Source of the DNA: a virus
Strand: one strand, 5' to 3'
Length of the DNA: 29,079 nt
Virus record (IMG/VR): IMGVR_UViG_3300035388_000084
Location: 1-29,079 of that record
In this document: piece after piece, positions 1 to 7,547 of the stretch
Numbering within the stretch: position 1 is the first letter of the stretch
How the letters are laid out: every line of letters starts with the position of its first letter
Translations under genes and position numbers: made by a program
The notes under the pieces: model-generated
Databases searched by the model: none
What the model saw: the letters and a program-made list of their open reading frames with translations, nothing else
Told to the model about the DNA's origin: nothing

Positions 1-225
1 TTAAGCTTGGTTAAAGATGTTGTTGATATTGTTTCTTACAGCTTCTTTTATAAGTGCATTAAACCGTTCAGTAGCAATTTGGTTAAATGAATCACAGCAA
101 GACTCAGGAATATGAATTTTATAAGTGTTGTTATCACTTGACACTTCAATTAAAGGACTAACTCCACAGTAAGGACAAACTAAATCAGATAATTCATTTT
201 GAATAGCATTAATATCAATTTTCAT
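1..225 (-). CDS. Small Cys-rich (zinc-ribbon-like) protein, unknown
   Basis: A complete 74-aa protein read leftward, with its stop at the first base of the window. A CPYC pair (Cys17, Cys20) and a Cys43-Cys44 doublet could form a small metal site, but the second half is not a standard CxxC knuckle, so zinc binding is only suggested. The C-terminal half is predicted to be helical and polar. It is transcribed away from the transposase gene across a 98-nt gap. Genes in that position in Mu-like phages are often regulatory, but no helix-turn-helix is visible and I cannot call it a repressor. It could equally be a phage accessory gene or a host gene next to the insertion. The function is unknown. 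Confidence 0.6.
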   Translation of the reverse strand: MKIDINAIQNELSDLVCPYCGVSPLIEVSSDNNTYKIHIPESCCDSFNQIATERFNALIKEAVRNNINNIFNQA

Positions 226-323
226 AAATAGAAGTTTTGGTTAATAACGAACCCCGAAGATATAAAAAACTTGTAAGCCTTAAACATCGGAACAGGTCGG
301 GGAGCAAACAAATTAATTAAACA
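226..323. promoter_or_regulatory. Divergent control region left of the transposase
   Basis: This 98-nt gap separates the leftward small gene from the rightward transposase and must hold start signals for both. No perfect TAnnTTTG box is visible on either strand. A 6-bp inverted repeat, CCCCGA at 252-257 and TCGGGG at 297-302, could close a 51-nt stem-loop in the transposase leader. The end of the region, ATTAAACAGTG at 316-326, matches half of the 17-bp palindrome found elsewhere in the phage and runs into the GTG start codon. A further half-like TTAAACA lies near 281-287. The role as promoter and operator is inferred from position. Confidence 0.5.
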
Positions 324-2645
324 GTGCCAGTACTTATAAACGACATATTATTTATTGAAGGCAGAAAGCTTGTAAAGGAAAGGATGATAAGTTCATATGT
401 GTATGAAGATGCCCTAAGAAGGCAACGAACTGGTCAGGTTAAATGTTGGAATTACGAACGCTTTACGCACAATTACCCCGATGAATATATACAGCATCCG
501 ATTAATAGTCGTAAAGGATTGGTTTATTTCTATTTTGAGGGTTTAAGAGATAAATATAAACAAGCTATTCAGGATAAGCTATGTAAAGGACACGATCCGT
601 ATTTATATGCGGTTAATAAGAATGAGATATTAAAACAAGAGCGCAACGAGCAATCCCGAAAATTAAGACTTGACTTACAAGCTCGTGAGCTAGACCTACG
701 CAAAGAAGATTACACCAACGAACTACCAAAACTTATAAAAATCAGTCATGCTGATGAAAATTACCTAATACAAAACGGTGTATCGGTAAAAGAAGCAGGG
801 CAAATGGCTCGCACTTGCGGATGGCTCGATTTATTGGTTGCTATGAAACCTAAAAAAGCTCGTGAGTTTGGTTTTGAAAATATGCCTGCTTTTCGTGAAC
901 ATGTTTTTAATACTATGGCTAAAGAGTTTAAACAAGGTTTAATCAAGTTTAAAGAAGGTATGCCAAGTAATATTCAAATTTTAGGACGTTACGAGCGAAA
1001 CTATAAAGATAATGGTGCTAAATGTATGCTTACAGGTCGTAGAGGAAATACAAACCGTTCTATTATTGGTAAATCTACCGATAACGAAGTATTAATGGTT
1101 GGTCGTTTTAATATTAAAGAATGGCATGCAGCTACTATAATAACAATTTATACCAATCCGGGCGATGCTCGCAAATTTGACAAAGAAGAAACGTACCGTC
1201 GTTACAAACGCCAATGTGAAAAAGCAGGTAATCGCCATGTAAGTATAGGCGCAATGAAACGATTCTTAAACGATCAGGCGGTTAATGTATTCTGCATGGG
1301 CGAACGTGATGGTTACAAAGCTCTTGATAAGCTTGTGCCACACGTTAATCGTGTTAAACCACAAATGTCGCTTACAAAAGGTGGTTTCGATGGTTTACAG
1401 GTTGATTTTTACAGTGAGATTGATAAGAAAAAAATAATGCTTACTGTTGAAGCATTATTTGATTATGCAAGCTATGCCATAACAGGCTTTGATGTTGGAT
1501 TAGTTGAAAATGGTTATATGGTTCGCAATATGCTCCGTTCTCATTTTGCCATGAACGATAATAGAGCATATTTAGAATTGGAATCAGACCGGGGATCATC
1601 TAGTCAAAGTGCCATAAGTAAATCAATTATTGAACGATGTTGTGAGCGTTACAATGCACCTGCTCCCAATTGGGCAGTAAATGTTCCTGGTAAGAAAAAG
1701 CCATCGAATCCAAAAGGCAGACGTGTAGAACGTTTAGTAGAAGAATTAAACCGTGTGGCTCAGAATATTCCGGGTTGGAAAGGTGGAAACATTACATCGG
1801 TAAGAGCTAACAGAGAGCCTAACCCCGATTATAAAGAAACCGAAATACCAAAAGGTTTAGAAGCTGCAAAACAGGCTATAATACAACTTGTAAACGCTTA
1901 TAATCACGAACCTAACGAAAATTCAGGTGTAAGTCGTTGGGATGAATATCTAAACAATATTAATGCTGAAGCTCCTGTAATATTACCATTAAAACAAAGC
2001 AGTATATTAAATGAATGGAGTATTACTACTGTAAGAGCCGGATTAGTTAAGGTTGAGTTAGATAAAGAAGTTTATGAGTTTGATTTTTGGAACTATTTAG
2101 ACTACGGCAATATGCTAAATAAAGGCTTTAAATGCCGTGTGAGCTTCGATCCGCAACGTGCAAATAAAGCATTGATTTACAAATACGATGAAGACAATAA
2201 AAAGAACACCGAAAATGATGTTTTTGTATGCGAAATAGCACGCTTAACACGCCCACAAGAAGCATATTATGAACAAACCGAAGCCGATCGCAAAGAGATA
2301 GCACGCCAACACAATAACAGAAATAAGGTTATTGTTGCTGAACATAGAAAGTATTTAGAGTTCTTAGCATCTCAAATGGATTTGAGTATTGGCGATATGG
2401 AAATAAAAAATGCTCAAAAGATTGTAGCCGGGGCATTATTAAGCGATGGAATTAATACAGTAGAAAGTTTCGAAGATAGGTTTAACGTTGGTTTAAACAC
2501 AAAAGAAGCCAAACGACAAGCCGAATTTTACAAAGATATGTTAATGCCCGGCATGGATGTTCCGGTACGAAGTTTACCTGAAGAAAATAACGAAGCCGAA
2601 AAGCGTAAGCATCAGCGCAAAAAGTTTAAAAAGCAAGCAATATAA
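324..2645 (+). CDS. Mu-type DDE transposase (MuA-like)
   Basis: A 773-aa protein of the MuA/retroviral-integrase superfamily, which would cut the phage ends and join them to target DNA for integration and replicative transposition. The core fold begins near residue 350. The likely catalytic triad is Asp361 (in LQVDFY), Asp422 (in ESDRGSS) and Glu469 (in RRVERLVEEL), with spacings of 61 and 47 residues that suit this family. The N-terminal ~250 residues would carry end-binding helix-turn-helix domains; the C-terminal ~150 residues are basic and probably contact the ATPase. The start is GTG at 324; ATG 384 (residue 21) is the alternative, but the extra 20 residues look coding. The MuB-like ATPase follows after a 67-nt spacer containing a hairpin. 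The family call is strong; the exact triad residues are my reading of the motifs. Confidence 0.93.
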   Translation: MPVLINDILFIEGRKLVKERMISSYVYEDALRRQRTGQVKCWNYERFTHNYPDEYIQHPINSRKGLVYFYFEGLRDKYKQAIQDKLCKGHDPYLYAVNKNEILKQERNEQSRKLRLDLQARELDLRKEDYTNELPKLIKISHADENYLIQNGVSVKEAGQMARTCGWLDLLVAMKPKKAREFGFENMPAFREHVFNTMAKEFKQGLIKFKEGMPSNIQILGRYERNYKDNGAKCMLTGRRGNTNRSIIGKSTDNEVLMVGRFNIKEWHAATIITIYTNPGDARKFDKEETYRRYKRQCEKAGNRHVSIGAMKRFLNDQAVNVFCMGERDGYKALDKLVPHVNRVKPQMSLTKGGFDGLQVDFYSEIDKKKIMLTVEALFDYASYAITGFDVGLVENGYMVRNMLRSHFAMNDNRAYLELESDRGSSSQSAISKSIIERCCERYNAPAPNWAVNVPGKKKPSNPKGRRVERLVEELNRVAQNIPGWKGGNITSVRANREPNPDYKETEIPKGLEAAKQAIIQLVNAYNHEPNENSGVSRWDEYLNNINAEAPVILPLKQSSILNEWSITTVRAGLVKVELDKEVYEFDFWNYLDYGNMLNKGFKCRVSFDPQRANKALIYKYDEDNKKNTENDVFVCEIARLTRPQEAYYEQTEADRKEIARQHNNRNKVIVAEHRKYLEFLASQMDLSIGDMEIKNAQKIVAGALLSDGINTVESFEDRFNVGLNTKEAKRQAEFYKDMLMPGMDVPVRSLPEENNEAEKRKHQRKKFKKQAI

Positions 2646-2649
2646 AAAA

Positions 2650-2674
2650 CGGCTGCCATTGACAGTGACAGCCG
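2650..2674. promoter_or_regulatory. Hairpin between transposase and ATPase genes
   Basis: A 25-nt imperfect palindrome with perfect outer arms CGGCTG and CAGCCG, lying 5 nt after the transposase stop. On the minus strand it is followed by a run of six T residues (2644-2649), so it looks like an intrinsic terminator for leftward transcription. On the plus strand no T-run follows, so it would more likely act as an mRNA-stabilising or attenuating structure between the two genes. Confidence 0.45.
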
Positions 2675-2712
2675 CTAAAATTAATACAAGTACTAATTTA
2701 AAAAAAAATGTT

Positions 2713-3693
2713 ATGACAAAATTAAGCATTACAAATCCTTTAAGCACAGAAACAAAGGAAAAAATTGTGAGTACAGTTGAAAATTTCATTGAAACACGCA
2801 GAGGAACGGCAGGATTTCATGTTGAGAGTTTTTTAAATTCAGTAGATAATGTGAATAAAACGGACTGGAGTTATTTGCGTAATCGAAAATGGGATAAAGT
2901 ACGTACTGTAACACGAGGAAAGGAAGTATTTAGCAGTGTAAAGGATGTTAAATTTCTTTCGTTAGGCAGAGCTGTAGGACTAGAGTTTGAAGGTGATTAC
3001 TGGCCTCATTTCAGAACCGATAATTACATGATGATATGTAATGTATTACAAGAAGCTCGTGAGCGCAAAATCCCTTATTGTATTGATGGTGATACAGGAT
3101 CAGGTAAAACTTACAGTATAACACGTTATCATCAGGAGCGTTCGGCAGATACATTTGTAGTAACCTGTGCAGGCGACATGAGTGTAAAAGATTTTATTGT
3201 TGAAGTTGCAGAGGCTGTAGGTTGTGAAGCTGTTGGTAGCAAAGTTCAGATAAGGAAGAGAATTGTTAAGCATTTATCAAAGAAGAATGATCCTGTTGTA
3301 ATAATTGATGAAGCCGAAAACTTGAAGGATGGTGCTTACGATGGCATTAAAGCTATGATGGATAGTTTAAAAGGGATTTGTGGTATTGTAATAGTTGGTG
3401 CAAACGATTATCAAGATAAACTCCAGAAGCTTGCCGAAAAGAAAAAGAAAAGCTTTCCGCAGATATACTCAAGACTAAAAGAAGGAGGTTTTAGCCAACT
3501 GTTTGAAATGGGAAGAGAAGATGTAAGTGTAATTTGTAATGCTTTAAATATTCGAGATAAAAGCTTGATAGGCTTATTAGCAAACTATTGTGGTAATATG
3601 CGTGAGTTATCAGGTACAGTTACCACTCTATTAAAAGAAGCAGATCAAGCCGGACGTCCTGTTGATACAGCATTATTCAAAGCTATAATTTAG
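2713..3693 (+). CDS. MuB-like AAA+ ATPase, transposition target selector
   Basis: A 326-aa AAA ATPase that in Mu-like phages binds DNA, picks the target site and stimulates the transposase. Walker A is GDTGSGKT at residues 126-133, Walker B is VVIIDEAE with Asp199-Glu200, and a sensor-like GAND lies near residue 229-232. The ~100 residues ahead of the P-loop would form the N-terminal DNA-binding part. The frame is open upstream to 2557, but that stretch overlaps the transposase and reads as low-complexity lysine-rich sequence, so ATG 2713 is preferred. It is the second gene of the early operon, as expected for the A-B pair. Very likely right. Confidence 0.92.
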   Translation: MTKLSITNPLSTETKEKIVSTVENFIETRRGTAGFHVESFLNSVDNVNKTDWSYLRNRKWDKVRTVTRGKEVFSSVKDVKFLSLGRAVGLEFEGDYWPHFRTDNYMMICNVLQEARERKIPYCIDGDTGSGKTYSITRYHQERSADTFVVTCAGDMSVKDFIVEVAEAVGCEAVGSKVQIRKRIVKHLSKKNDPVVIIDEAENLKDGAYDGIKAMMDSLKGICGIVIVGANDYQDKLQKLAEKKKKSFPQIYSRLKEGGFSQLFEMGREDVSVICNALNIRDKSLIGLLANYCGNMRELSGTVTTLLKEADQAGRPVDTALFKAII

Positions 3694-3698
3694 GGGTT

Positions 3699-3962
3699 AT
3701 GATGGAATTACAAGACAATTACCCTTATATATGCCCTGTATGTGGATTAATACAGGATGCTGAACCTTCCAGTTTAATGAAACTAGGTGTAAATAGTGGT
3801 CATACATTTTGCTCAAATGCTGAATGTAGCGAAATGCTTCACCTACAAATACACGCTGATAATGAACGTATGGATGCCGAAACATGGGAAGTTTATGTTG
3901 ACAGGATCAGACTTACGAATGAAGATGTAACTTTTTTTGAAGAGTTAACTAAATCGGCATGA
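3699..3962 (+). CDS. Zinc-ribbon protein, unknown
   Basis: An 87-aa protein with a CPVC pair (Cys12, Cys15) and Cys38-x4-Cys43, which would make a four-Cys zinc ribbon of about 35 residues. The rest is acidic and helical. It begins 5 nt after the ATPase stop (ATG 3699, with a second ATG at 3702) and its stop overlaps the next start by 4 nt, so it is translated as part of the early operon. No named family is recognised. It might bind nucleic acid or a host protein during early infection; that is inference from the ribbon only. Confidence 0.8.
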   Translation: MMELQDNYPYICPVCGLIQDAEPSSLMKLGVNSGHTFCSNAECSEMLHLQIHADNERMDAETWEVYVDRIRLTNEDVTFFEELTKSA

Positions 3963-4375
3963 TCGAAGAAAAAATAACACATAAGCAATTATTAAAGCAC
4001 AGGATGCAAGTTACTAAAGGAGAAATTTGTGCTCTTTTAAACCTGACTCCTGATGCTTACGAAACTATGAGGTATGAGCTTGCAATTGCATGGCTTAAAT
4101 ACCAGGAGTATTTTGAAGTTACAGCAAGGCTTTATATTCTTAGTAGTACATTCTTTAATTGGTGGTATCAACGATTGTATTCTATCGATTGTTATTTTCT
4201 ACAATCGCACGCTAAAAGCCATAGTACGAATTTATTAAAAAGCATGTACATGGATATGGCATTAACTCTAAATCTTAAACCTTCGAGAATGGTTCGTGAA
4301 TCGATAAGAAAAGAAGGTTTAAGAGCTATAGATCAAAATCCAAAATTGAAAACAATAAAAGTATTTGCAGCATGA
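3959..4375 (+). CDS. Early-operon protein of unknown function
   Basis: A 138-aa basic protein coupled to its neighbours by 4-nt ATGA overlaps at both ends. Residues around 18-45 (TKGEICALLNLTPDAYETM) could form a helix-turn-helix, and a second basic helical stretch near 105-125 carries several Arg residues. A central aromatic patch (FFNWWYQRLY) is unusual. I do not recognise the family; DNA binding is a possibility, not a call. Confidence 0.75.
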   Translation: MIEEKITHKQLLKHRMQVTKGEICALLNLTPDAYETMRYELAIAWLKYQEYFEVTARLYILSSTFFNWWYQRLYSIDCYFLQSHAKSHSTNLLKSMYMDMALTLNLKPSRMVRESIRKEGLRAIDQNPKLKTIKVFAA

Positions 4376-4638
4376 GTATGAGTCAGAAAAAAACTGAAAA
4401 AGCAAGAGAGTTGCGCAGGGAAATAAGGGAGCTTGATGTTAAAGCTAAAGAAAAAAAATCATATTGTATCAACAATATTGATGCCTCCGATTATTATGAA
4501 GTCAGCTCTGAGTACAGAGCAATATCGGTAAAGATAATGTCTAAAGAATCTCAATTAAAGCAATTAAACAGCTCGGTTGAAGTGGTAGAAAGAACAGTAA
4601 GAATTGCTGCCGGAGTAAAATGTAATATGTTGCTATGA
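4372..4638 (+). CDS. Small coiled-coil protein, unknown
   Basis: 88 aa, highly charged and almost wholly helical, with heptad-like spacing through residues 5-70. It overlaps the gene before it and the gene after it by 4 nt each, so it is co-translated. No motif points to a function. Confidence 0.7.
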   Translation: MSMSQKKTEKARELRREIRELDVKAKEKKSYCINNIDASDYYEVSSEYRAISVKIMSKESQLKQLNSSVEVVERTVRIAAGVKCNMLL

Positions 4639-4820
4639 TACCAAAAAAGACATTTAACTCGGTGGTTGTTTGCCATGAATGTAAAGGGAAAGGTATTGTT
4701 TGGAAAAGAGAATTTAAAGGACACTCAAGGGGTTATGAATCAACCCCTGAAACCTGCCCGGTATGCAAAGGACATAAAGTATTAAATCGAAAAGTAACAG
4801 TAGAATTATTCACTATTTAA
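4635..4820 (+). CDS. DnaJ-type zinc-finger miniprotein
   Basis: 61 aa, consisting almost only of one DnaJ central-domain-like zinc site: CHECKGKG (Cys13, Cys16) and CPVCKGHK (Cys41, Cys44). DnaJ itself has two such CxxCxGxG pairs per site plus J and C-terminal domains, none of which are here, so this is not a chaperone by itself. Such stand-alone modules are common in phages, where they may bind a host protein or help fold a viral one. It overlaps the previous gene by 4 nt. Confidence 0.75.
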   Translation: MIPKKTFNSVVVCHECKGKGIVWKREFKGHSRGYESTPETCPVCKGHKVLNRKVTVELFTI

Positions 4821-4832
4821 ACACTATTTAAA
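4816..4832 (+). repeat. 17-bp palindrome copy 1 (upstream of DUF3164 gene)
   Basis: TTTAAACA-C-TATTTAAA, one mismatch from a perfect TTTAAACA-N-TGTTTAAA inverted repeat. It overlaps the stop of the zinc-finger gene and ends 2 nt before ATG 4835. It can also be read as two tandem 11-nt units, CACTATTTAAA. Confidence 0.8.
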
Positions 4833-4834
4833 CA

Positions 4835-5503
4835 ATGACAATGATTGATATTGAAAAATTGACCCCTGAACAGCAGGAACAAGCTTTGCAGCAATTGTTA
4901 GCTAAAAAAGAAGCTGAAAAGACCAGAGTAAAAGGAGATCGTATCGCTTATAAAGAATTGGCAGCAAAAGCGGTTAAAGAAATGTTTATTCCATTGCAAA
5001 ACACAAGTAGTGCCTTGTCGGATATTAAGAAACTTGTATTTGACAGTTTTGCTCACTTAATCGATATGAAAAAGGAGCTGTACGATGTAAAAGAAAACCA
5101 ACAAAGCCATACTTTTAGTAATGAAGAAGCTAGTAAGCGAATAACTGTTGGTTATAGAGTGCTTGATAGATACGATGATACCGCTGAGTCGGGTGTAGCT
5201 AAAGTACGAGAATATATGGATAGCCTTGCAAAAGATTCTGACACTGCAAAGCTTGTAAATATGATTAACTCATTGCTTAAACGTGATCCAAAAGGCAACT
5301 TAAAGGCTAATCGTGTATTGGAGCTTCAGAAACTAGCATCAGAAAGCGATTCTGAAACATTTAAAGACGGTGTACAAATTATTTCGGATGCTCACAAACC
5401 ACAAAAATCAAGTGATTTTATTGAAGCTGATTTTAAAGATGAGCATGGCAAATGGCATAGTGTTGCTTTAAGTATTTCATCTGTTGATTTTCCAAGTGTA
5501 TGA
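4835..5503 (+). CDS. DUF3164 family early phage protein
   Basis: A 222-aa protein of the DUF3164 family, a regular member of the early region of Mu-like and B3-like phages. The family-like core runs from about residue 40 to the end: a long helical region, then the conserved NSLLKRDPKGNLKANRVLEL stretch near 145-165 and a C-terminal strand region ending in WHSVALSISSVDF. The molecular function is not established; its place between transposition genes and GemA suggests a role in DNA metabolism or host take-over. ATG 4835 is followed by another ATG at 4841. A copy of the dispersed 17-bp palindrome ends 2 nt upstream, so this may be a regulated start. The stop overlaps the next gene by 4 nt. Confidence 0.85.
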   Translation: MTMIDIEKLTPEQQEQALQQLLAKKEAEKTRVKGDRIAYKELAAKAVKEMFIPLQNTSSALSDIKKLVFDSFAHLIDMKKELYDVKENQQSHTFSNEEASKRITVGYRVLDRYDDTAESGVAKVREYMDSLAKDSDTAKLVNMINSLLKRDPKGNLKANRVLELQKLASESDSETFKDGVQIISDAHKPQKSSDFIEADFKDEHGKWHSVALSISSVDFPSV

Positions 5504-5721
5504 GCGGAGTAAAAAAAGCGGCAGCCTTAACAGCATTACTAGATGTTTGTACGGATTACGAGCTGAAAGCAAGTACAAACGGACATACTCTAATAGTTAG
5601 ATTTGGTGAGTATGTGTACAATGAAGAAAAGGAGTTTTTGTACGACTTTGCACAGGAGCTAGGAACGTTTATGAGTAAGATGCCAAAAGAAGTAAAGGAA
5701 GAGTATTTTGTGCTAAGATAA
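5500..5721 (+). CDS. Small protein of unknown function
   Basis: 73 aa with a mixed alpha/beta look and an acidic C-terminal half. It starts inside the stop of the DUF3164 gene (4-nt overlap). Its stop codon (5719-5721) supplies the first base of the tRNA-like RNA fold downstream. No family recognised. Confidence 0.65.
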   Translation: MSGVKKAAALTALLDVCTDYELKASTNGHTLIVRFGEYVYNEEKEFLYDFAQELGTFMSKMPKEVKEEYFVLR

Positions 5722-5762
5722 ACCTGACTGGAAGTCGTCCCGGTTCGAGACCGGGACAGGTT
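5721..5762 (+). ncRNA. Compact tRNA-like three-way-junction RNA element
   Basis: Every base of this 42-nt stretch can be assigned to one junction. A closing stem AACCT/AGGTT (5721-5725 with 5758-5762) holds a mini-hairpin GACT-GGA-AGTC (5726-5736) and a 7-bp arm GTCCCGG/CCGGGAC (5737-5743 with 5751-5757) whose loop is TTCGAGA. That loop and the CCCGG/CCGGG stem are an exact tRNA T-arm pattern (GGTTCGA). There is no D arm or anticodon arm and no room for them, so it is not a normal tRNA. It lies in the 57-nt gap between two plus-strand genes. It may be an RNase P or tRNA-enzyme substrate, an mRNA processing site, or a captured tRNA 3' end. The structure is seen in sequence; transcription and role are not shown. 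Confidence 0.6.
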
Positions 5763-5778
5763 CAAAAAATATTACAAA

Positions 5779-6054
5779 ATGTTAGAGTGTAACAAAAAAA
5801 ACATAGTAGTAATTGGAGTTGGTTATTGTTTCGTAGGTAGAAAGCTTGCTTTATTATTACGTGCAAACTTGATTATTGCTCAAGAATATGAACAAGCAAG
5901 ATCAAATGCAAAATACCAACGTGAGCTTTCAATGAATAAGATAGTTAGTAAATTAGAAATGACTGAGCTACCTAAAAACCCATTTATTGAGAAAACACAG
6001 AAGGCACACAATAATAAATTTGCAAAAAGAGCAGCATTAAAAAGTAAATGGTAA
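5779..6054 (+). CDS. Small protein of unknown function
   Basis: 91 aa. The N-terminus is hydrophobic (NIVVIGVGYCFVGRKLALLL, residues 8-27) and could be a membrane segment or the first strand-loop-helix of a nucleotide-binding fold, although the protein is far too short for a full Rossmann domain. The remainder is basic and helical. It starts 16 nt after the tRNA-like element and ends just before the next gene. No family is recognised. Confidence 0.6.
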   Translation: MLECNKKNIVVIGVGYCFVGRKLALLLRANLIIAQEYEQARSNAKYQRELSMNKIVSKLEMTELPKNPFIEKTQKAHNNKFAKRAALKSKW

Positions 6055-6059
6055 GAACT

Positions 6060-6515
6060 ATGACTAAGATTAAAATTGAAGATCAAATAACATTTATCAC
6101 AGCTGAATATGACGCAAGTATGGAGCTTTCAACAATGGAAGAAAATTCCCATCATTATCTTAAAGATATGGATATGTACTCTGCTATTCTTAAAAATTTA
6201 AGACTGCTACAAAGTAACGATTTAGTGTTACAACGAAATTGCTTGCATTGCAAAGCTTCTTTTACAACTACAAACAGAAAACAGCAGTTTTGCTCGACTA
6301 ATTGCAGGGTTGCTTATTATAGGGCAAAAAACAGATTAAAAGAATTTACAGCAAGTGTTAATAAGATTCTTAGCGAAAAGGGAGTTGATCCTAAGTTTGC
6401 TGTTGGGGTTCTTATTGTGCCGGGAAAAGATTGCCCTTACGAAGTTGAGTATAAAGGTGCGATTTATAAAGGCAAATCTACACGTGAGATATTAACTAAA
6501 CTAAGAAAAATATGA
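6060..6515 (+). CDS. Zinc-finger (CxxC...FCSxxCR) protein, unknown
   Basis: 151 aa from ATG 6060; an in-frame ATG at 6048 would give 155 aa and overlap the previous gene by 7 nt. The central zinc site is CLHC (Cys61, Cys64) with FCSTNCR (Cys78, Cys82), followed by YYRAKNR. This pattern of a ribbon ending in a basic helix is common in small DNA-associated or phage proteins. The C-terminal ~60 residues may be a separate small domain. It overlaps the GemA-like gene by 4 nt. Function not known. Confidence 0.75.
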   Translation: MTKIKIEDQITFITAEYDASMELSTMEENSHHYLKDMDMYSAILKNLRLLQSNDLVLQRNCLHCKASFTTTNRKQQFCSTNCRVAYYRAKNRLKEFTASVNKILSEKGVDPKFAVGVLIVPGKDCPYEVEYKGAIYKGKSTREILTKLRKI

Positions 6516-6946
6516 GCTTAGATTCAAGAAAAATACAACGCTTTCATGCTATGCTTGATAAGTGTAAGCTGAAAGAACAAAAACGCAATATCCTGAACGG
6601 TCAGGGTGTTGAAAGCACGAAAGATTTAAGCGAAATGCAACTGGATGGATTAATCGCCTGGTTAAATTCCATGTTACAATGGAGCGAGTTTAAAGATCAT
6701 CAGTTTGCAACATTCGATATGAGTAATAAGTCGCATATGTACCTGTTGAGTTTATGTCAGGAATATGGATGGACTGTTTGGAATGAGAAAATGCAGCGTG
6801 AAGTTTCCGATCTAAATAAGCTTGGTGCATGGATCCGGAAGTGCAGTGCTGTAAAGAAGCCACTTTTACAGCAAGATAATGCAGATGTTCGAAAGACTAT
6901 CTATCAGTTTGCGCAAATGGTTAAGAAACATTTTGATAACAACTAA
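6512..6946 (+). CDS. GemA/gp16-like early regulatory protein (DUF1018-like)
   Basis: 144 aa. The N-terminal pattern, a helix with RKIQRFHAMLDKC, then LNGQGVESTKDLSEMQLDGLIAWLNSM, matches the layout of GemA (DUF1018) proteins of Mu-like phages, where a short basic helical domain precedes an LSE-type helix. The C-terminal half (a 'WIRKCSAVKKPL' helix and a final basic helix) also fits. In Mu this gene affects host DNA supercoiling and gene expression early after infection; the same role here is inferred. Its position after DUF3164 agrees. The match is by pattern, not by a search. Confidence 0.6.
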   Translation: MSLDSRKIQRFHAMLDKCKLKEQKRNILNGQGVESTKDLSEMQLDGLIAWLNSMLQWSEFKDHQFATFDMSNKSHMYLLSLCQEYGWTVWNEKMQREVSDLNKLGAWIRKCSAVKKPLLQQDNADVRKTIYQFAQMVKKHFDNN

Positions 6947-6952
6947 AACAAT

Positions 6953-7111
6953 ATGCCTATGAGTTATGAATTAGTATTTTTAATAAGCTGTATAGCTATA
7001 ATAGTTTGTTCGGCTTTCGCTTTGTATTTACAAGTTCGTTCGATACGAATGAGCAAACAAGATCAAAAAAACGGGATTTATGAAACTTATAAAAACATTA
7101 ATCTAATTTAA
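6953..7111 (+). CDS. 52-aa single-pass membrane protein
   Basis: A short gene filling the gap between the GemA-like gene and the next one: ATG 6953, TAA 7109-7111, with the next ATG directly abutting at 7112. Residues ~5-26 (LVFLISCIAIIVCSAFALYL) form one strongly hydrophobic helix, followed by a basic, polar tail of about 25 residues, so an N-out/C-in membrane anchor is likely by the positive-inside rule. Unknown role; superinfection or host-envelope effects are possible. Confidence 0.65.
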   Translation: MPMSYELVFLISCIAIIVCSAFALYLQVRSIRMSKQDQKNGIYETYKNINLI

Positions 7112-7516
7112 ATGAGAGAGTATATTTTTACATCACCTGAATTTACAGGTTTTATGAAATTTGGTTACGATGCCGAGGGTGTGCTTATTAAATATGAAAA
7201 CCAAGCGATACTGAGCACAGAACAGCAAGTCTATTTATCAATGGCTTTTCCGCTTACACAGGATGTTTTACCTAAAATAGTAAACAAAGGCAAACTTTTA
7301 GATTGTACAGATTTGTCTTTTGAACGATTTTGGGAAGAGTATGGTTATAAAAAATCAAAAGCTGAAGCTGAAAGGTATTGGAGAAAAATGCCCGAAAACG
7401 AAAAGTTAAAAGCCGTATCAGGCATTAAACGTTACATGTATGACTGTAAAAAGCATAATCGTGATGTTCTTTATGCAGTGAGGTATTTACGCAACATGCG
7501 TTACATGGATGAATAA
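7112..7516 (+). CDS. Replication-organiser-like C-terminal domain protein
   Basis: 134 aa. Residues ~70-125 (FERFWEEYGYKKSKAEAERY, then WRKMPENEK and a helical tail) match the 'FxxFWxxYPxKxxKxxAxxxW' pattern often seen at the C-terminus of phage replisome-organiser and DnaT/DnaD-like proteins. The N-terminal ~65 residues are a different, strand-rich part. The pattern suggests a helix-loading or DNA-replication accessory role, but the usual N-terminal winged helix is missing, so this is only a hint. It begins immediately after the membrane-protein gene. Confidence 0.6.
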   Translation: MREYIFTSPEFTGFMKFGYDAEGVLIKYENQAILSTEQQVYLSMAFPLTQDVLPKIVNKGKLLDCTDLSFERFWEEYGYKKSKAEAERYWRKMPENEKLKAVSGIKRYMYDCKKHNRDVLYAVRYLRNMRYMDE

Positions 7517-7547
7517 TTAAGTGAATAATTAATAATTAGTAATTAAT

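Noticed and set aside
1-323. Left phage end and Mu-type repressor
   Set aside because: No terminal repeat array, target duplication or repressor-like helix-turn-helix is visible; the leftmost gene is a Cys-rich protein of unknown role.
2557-2712. Longer ATPase starting at 2557
   Set aside because: The extra 52 residues overlap the transposase and read as a Lys/Ser-rich frame shadow that also spans the intergenic hairpin; ATG 2713 lies just before the first protein-like segment.
5691-5763. A complete tRNA gene around the T-arm sequence
   Set aside because: There is no D arm, anticodon arm or 7-bp acceptor partner at the required upstream distance; that stretch is coding sequence. Only a T-arm, mini-arm and short closing stem exist.
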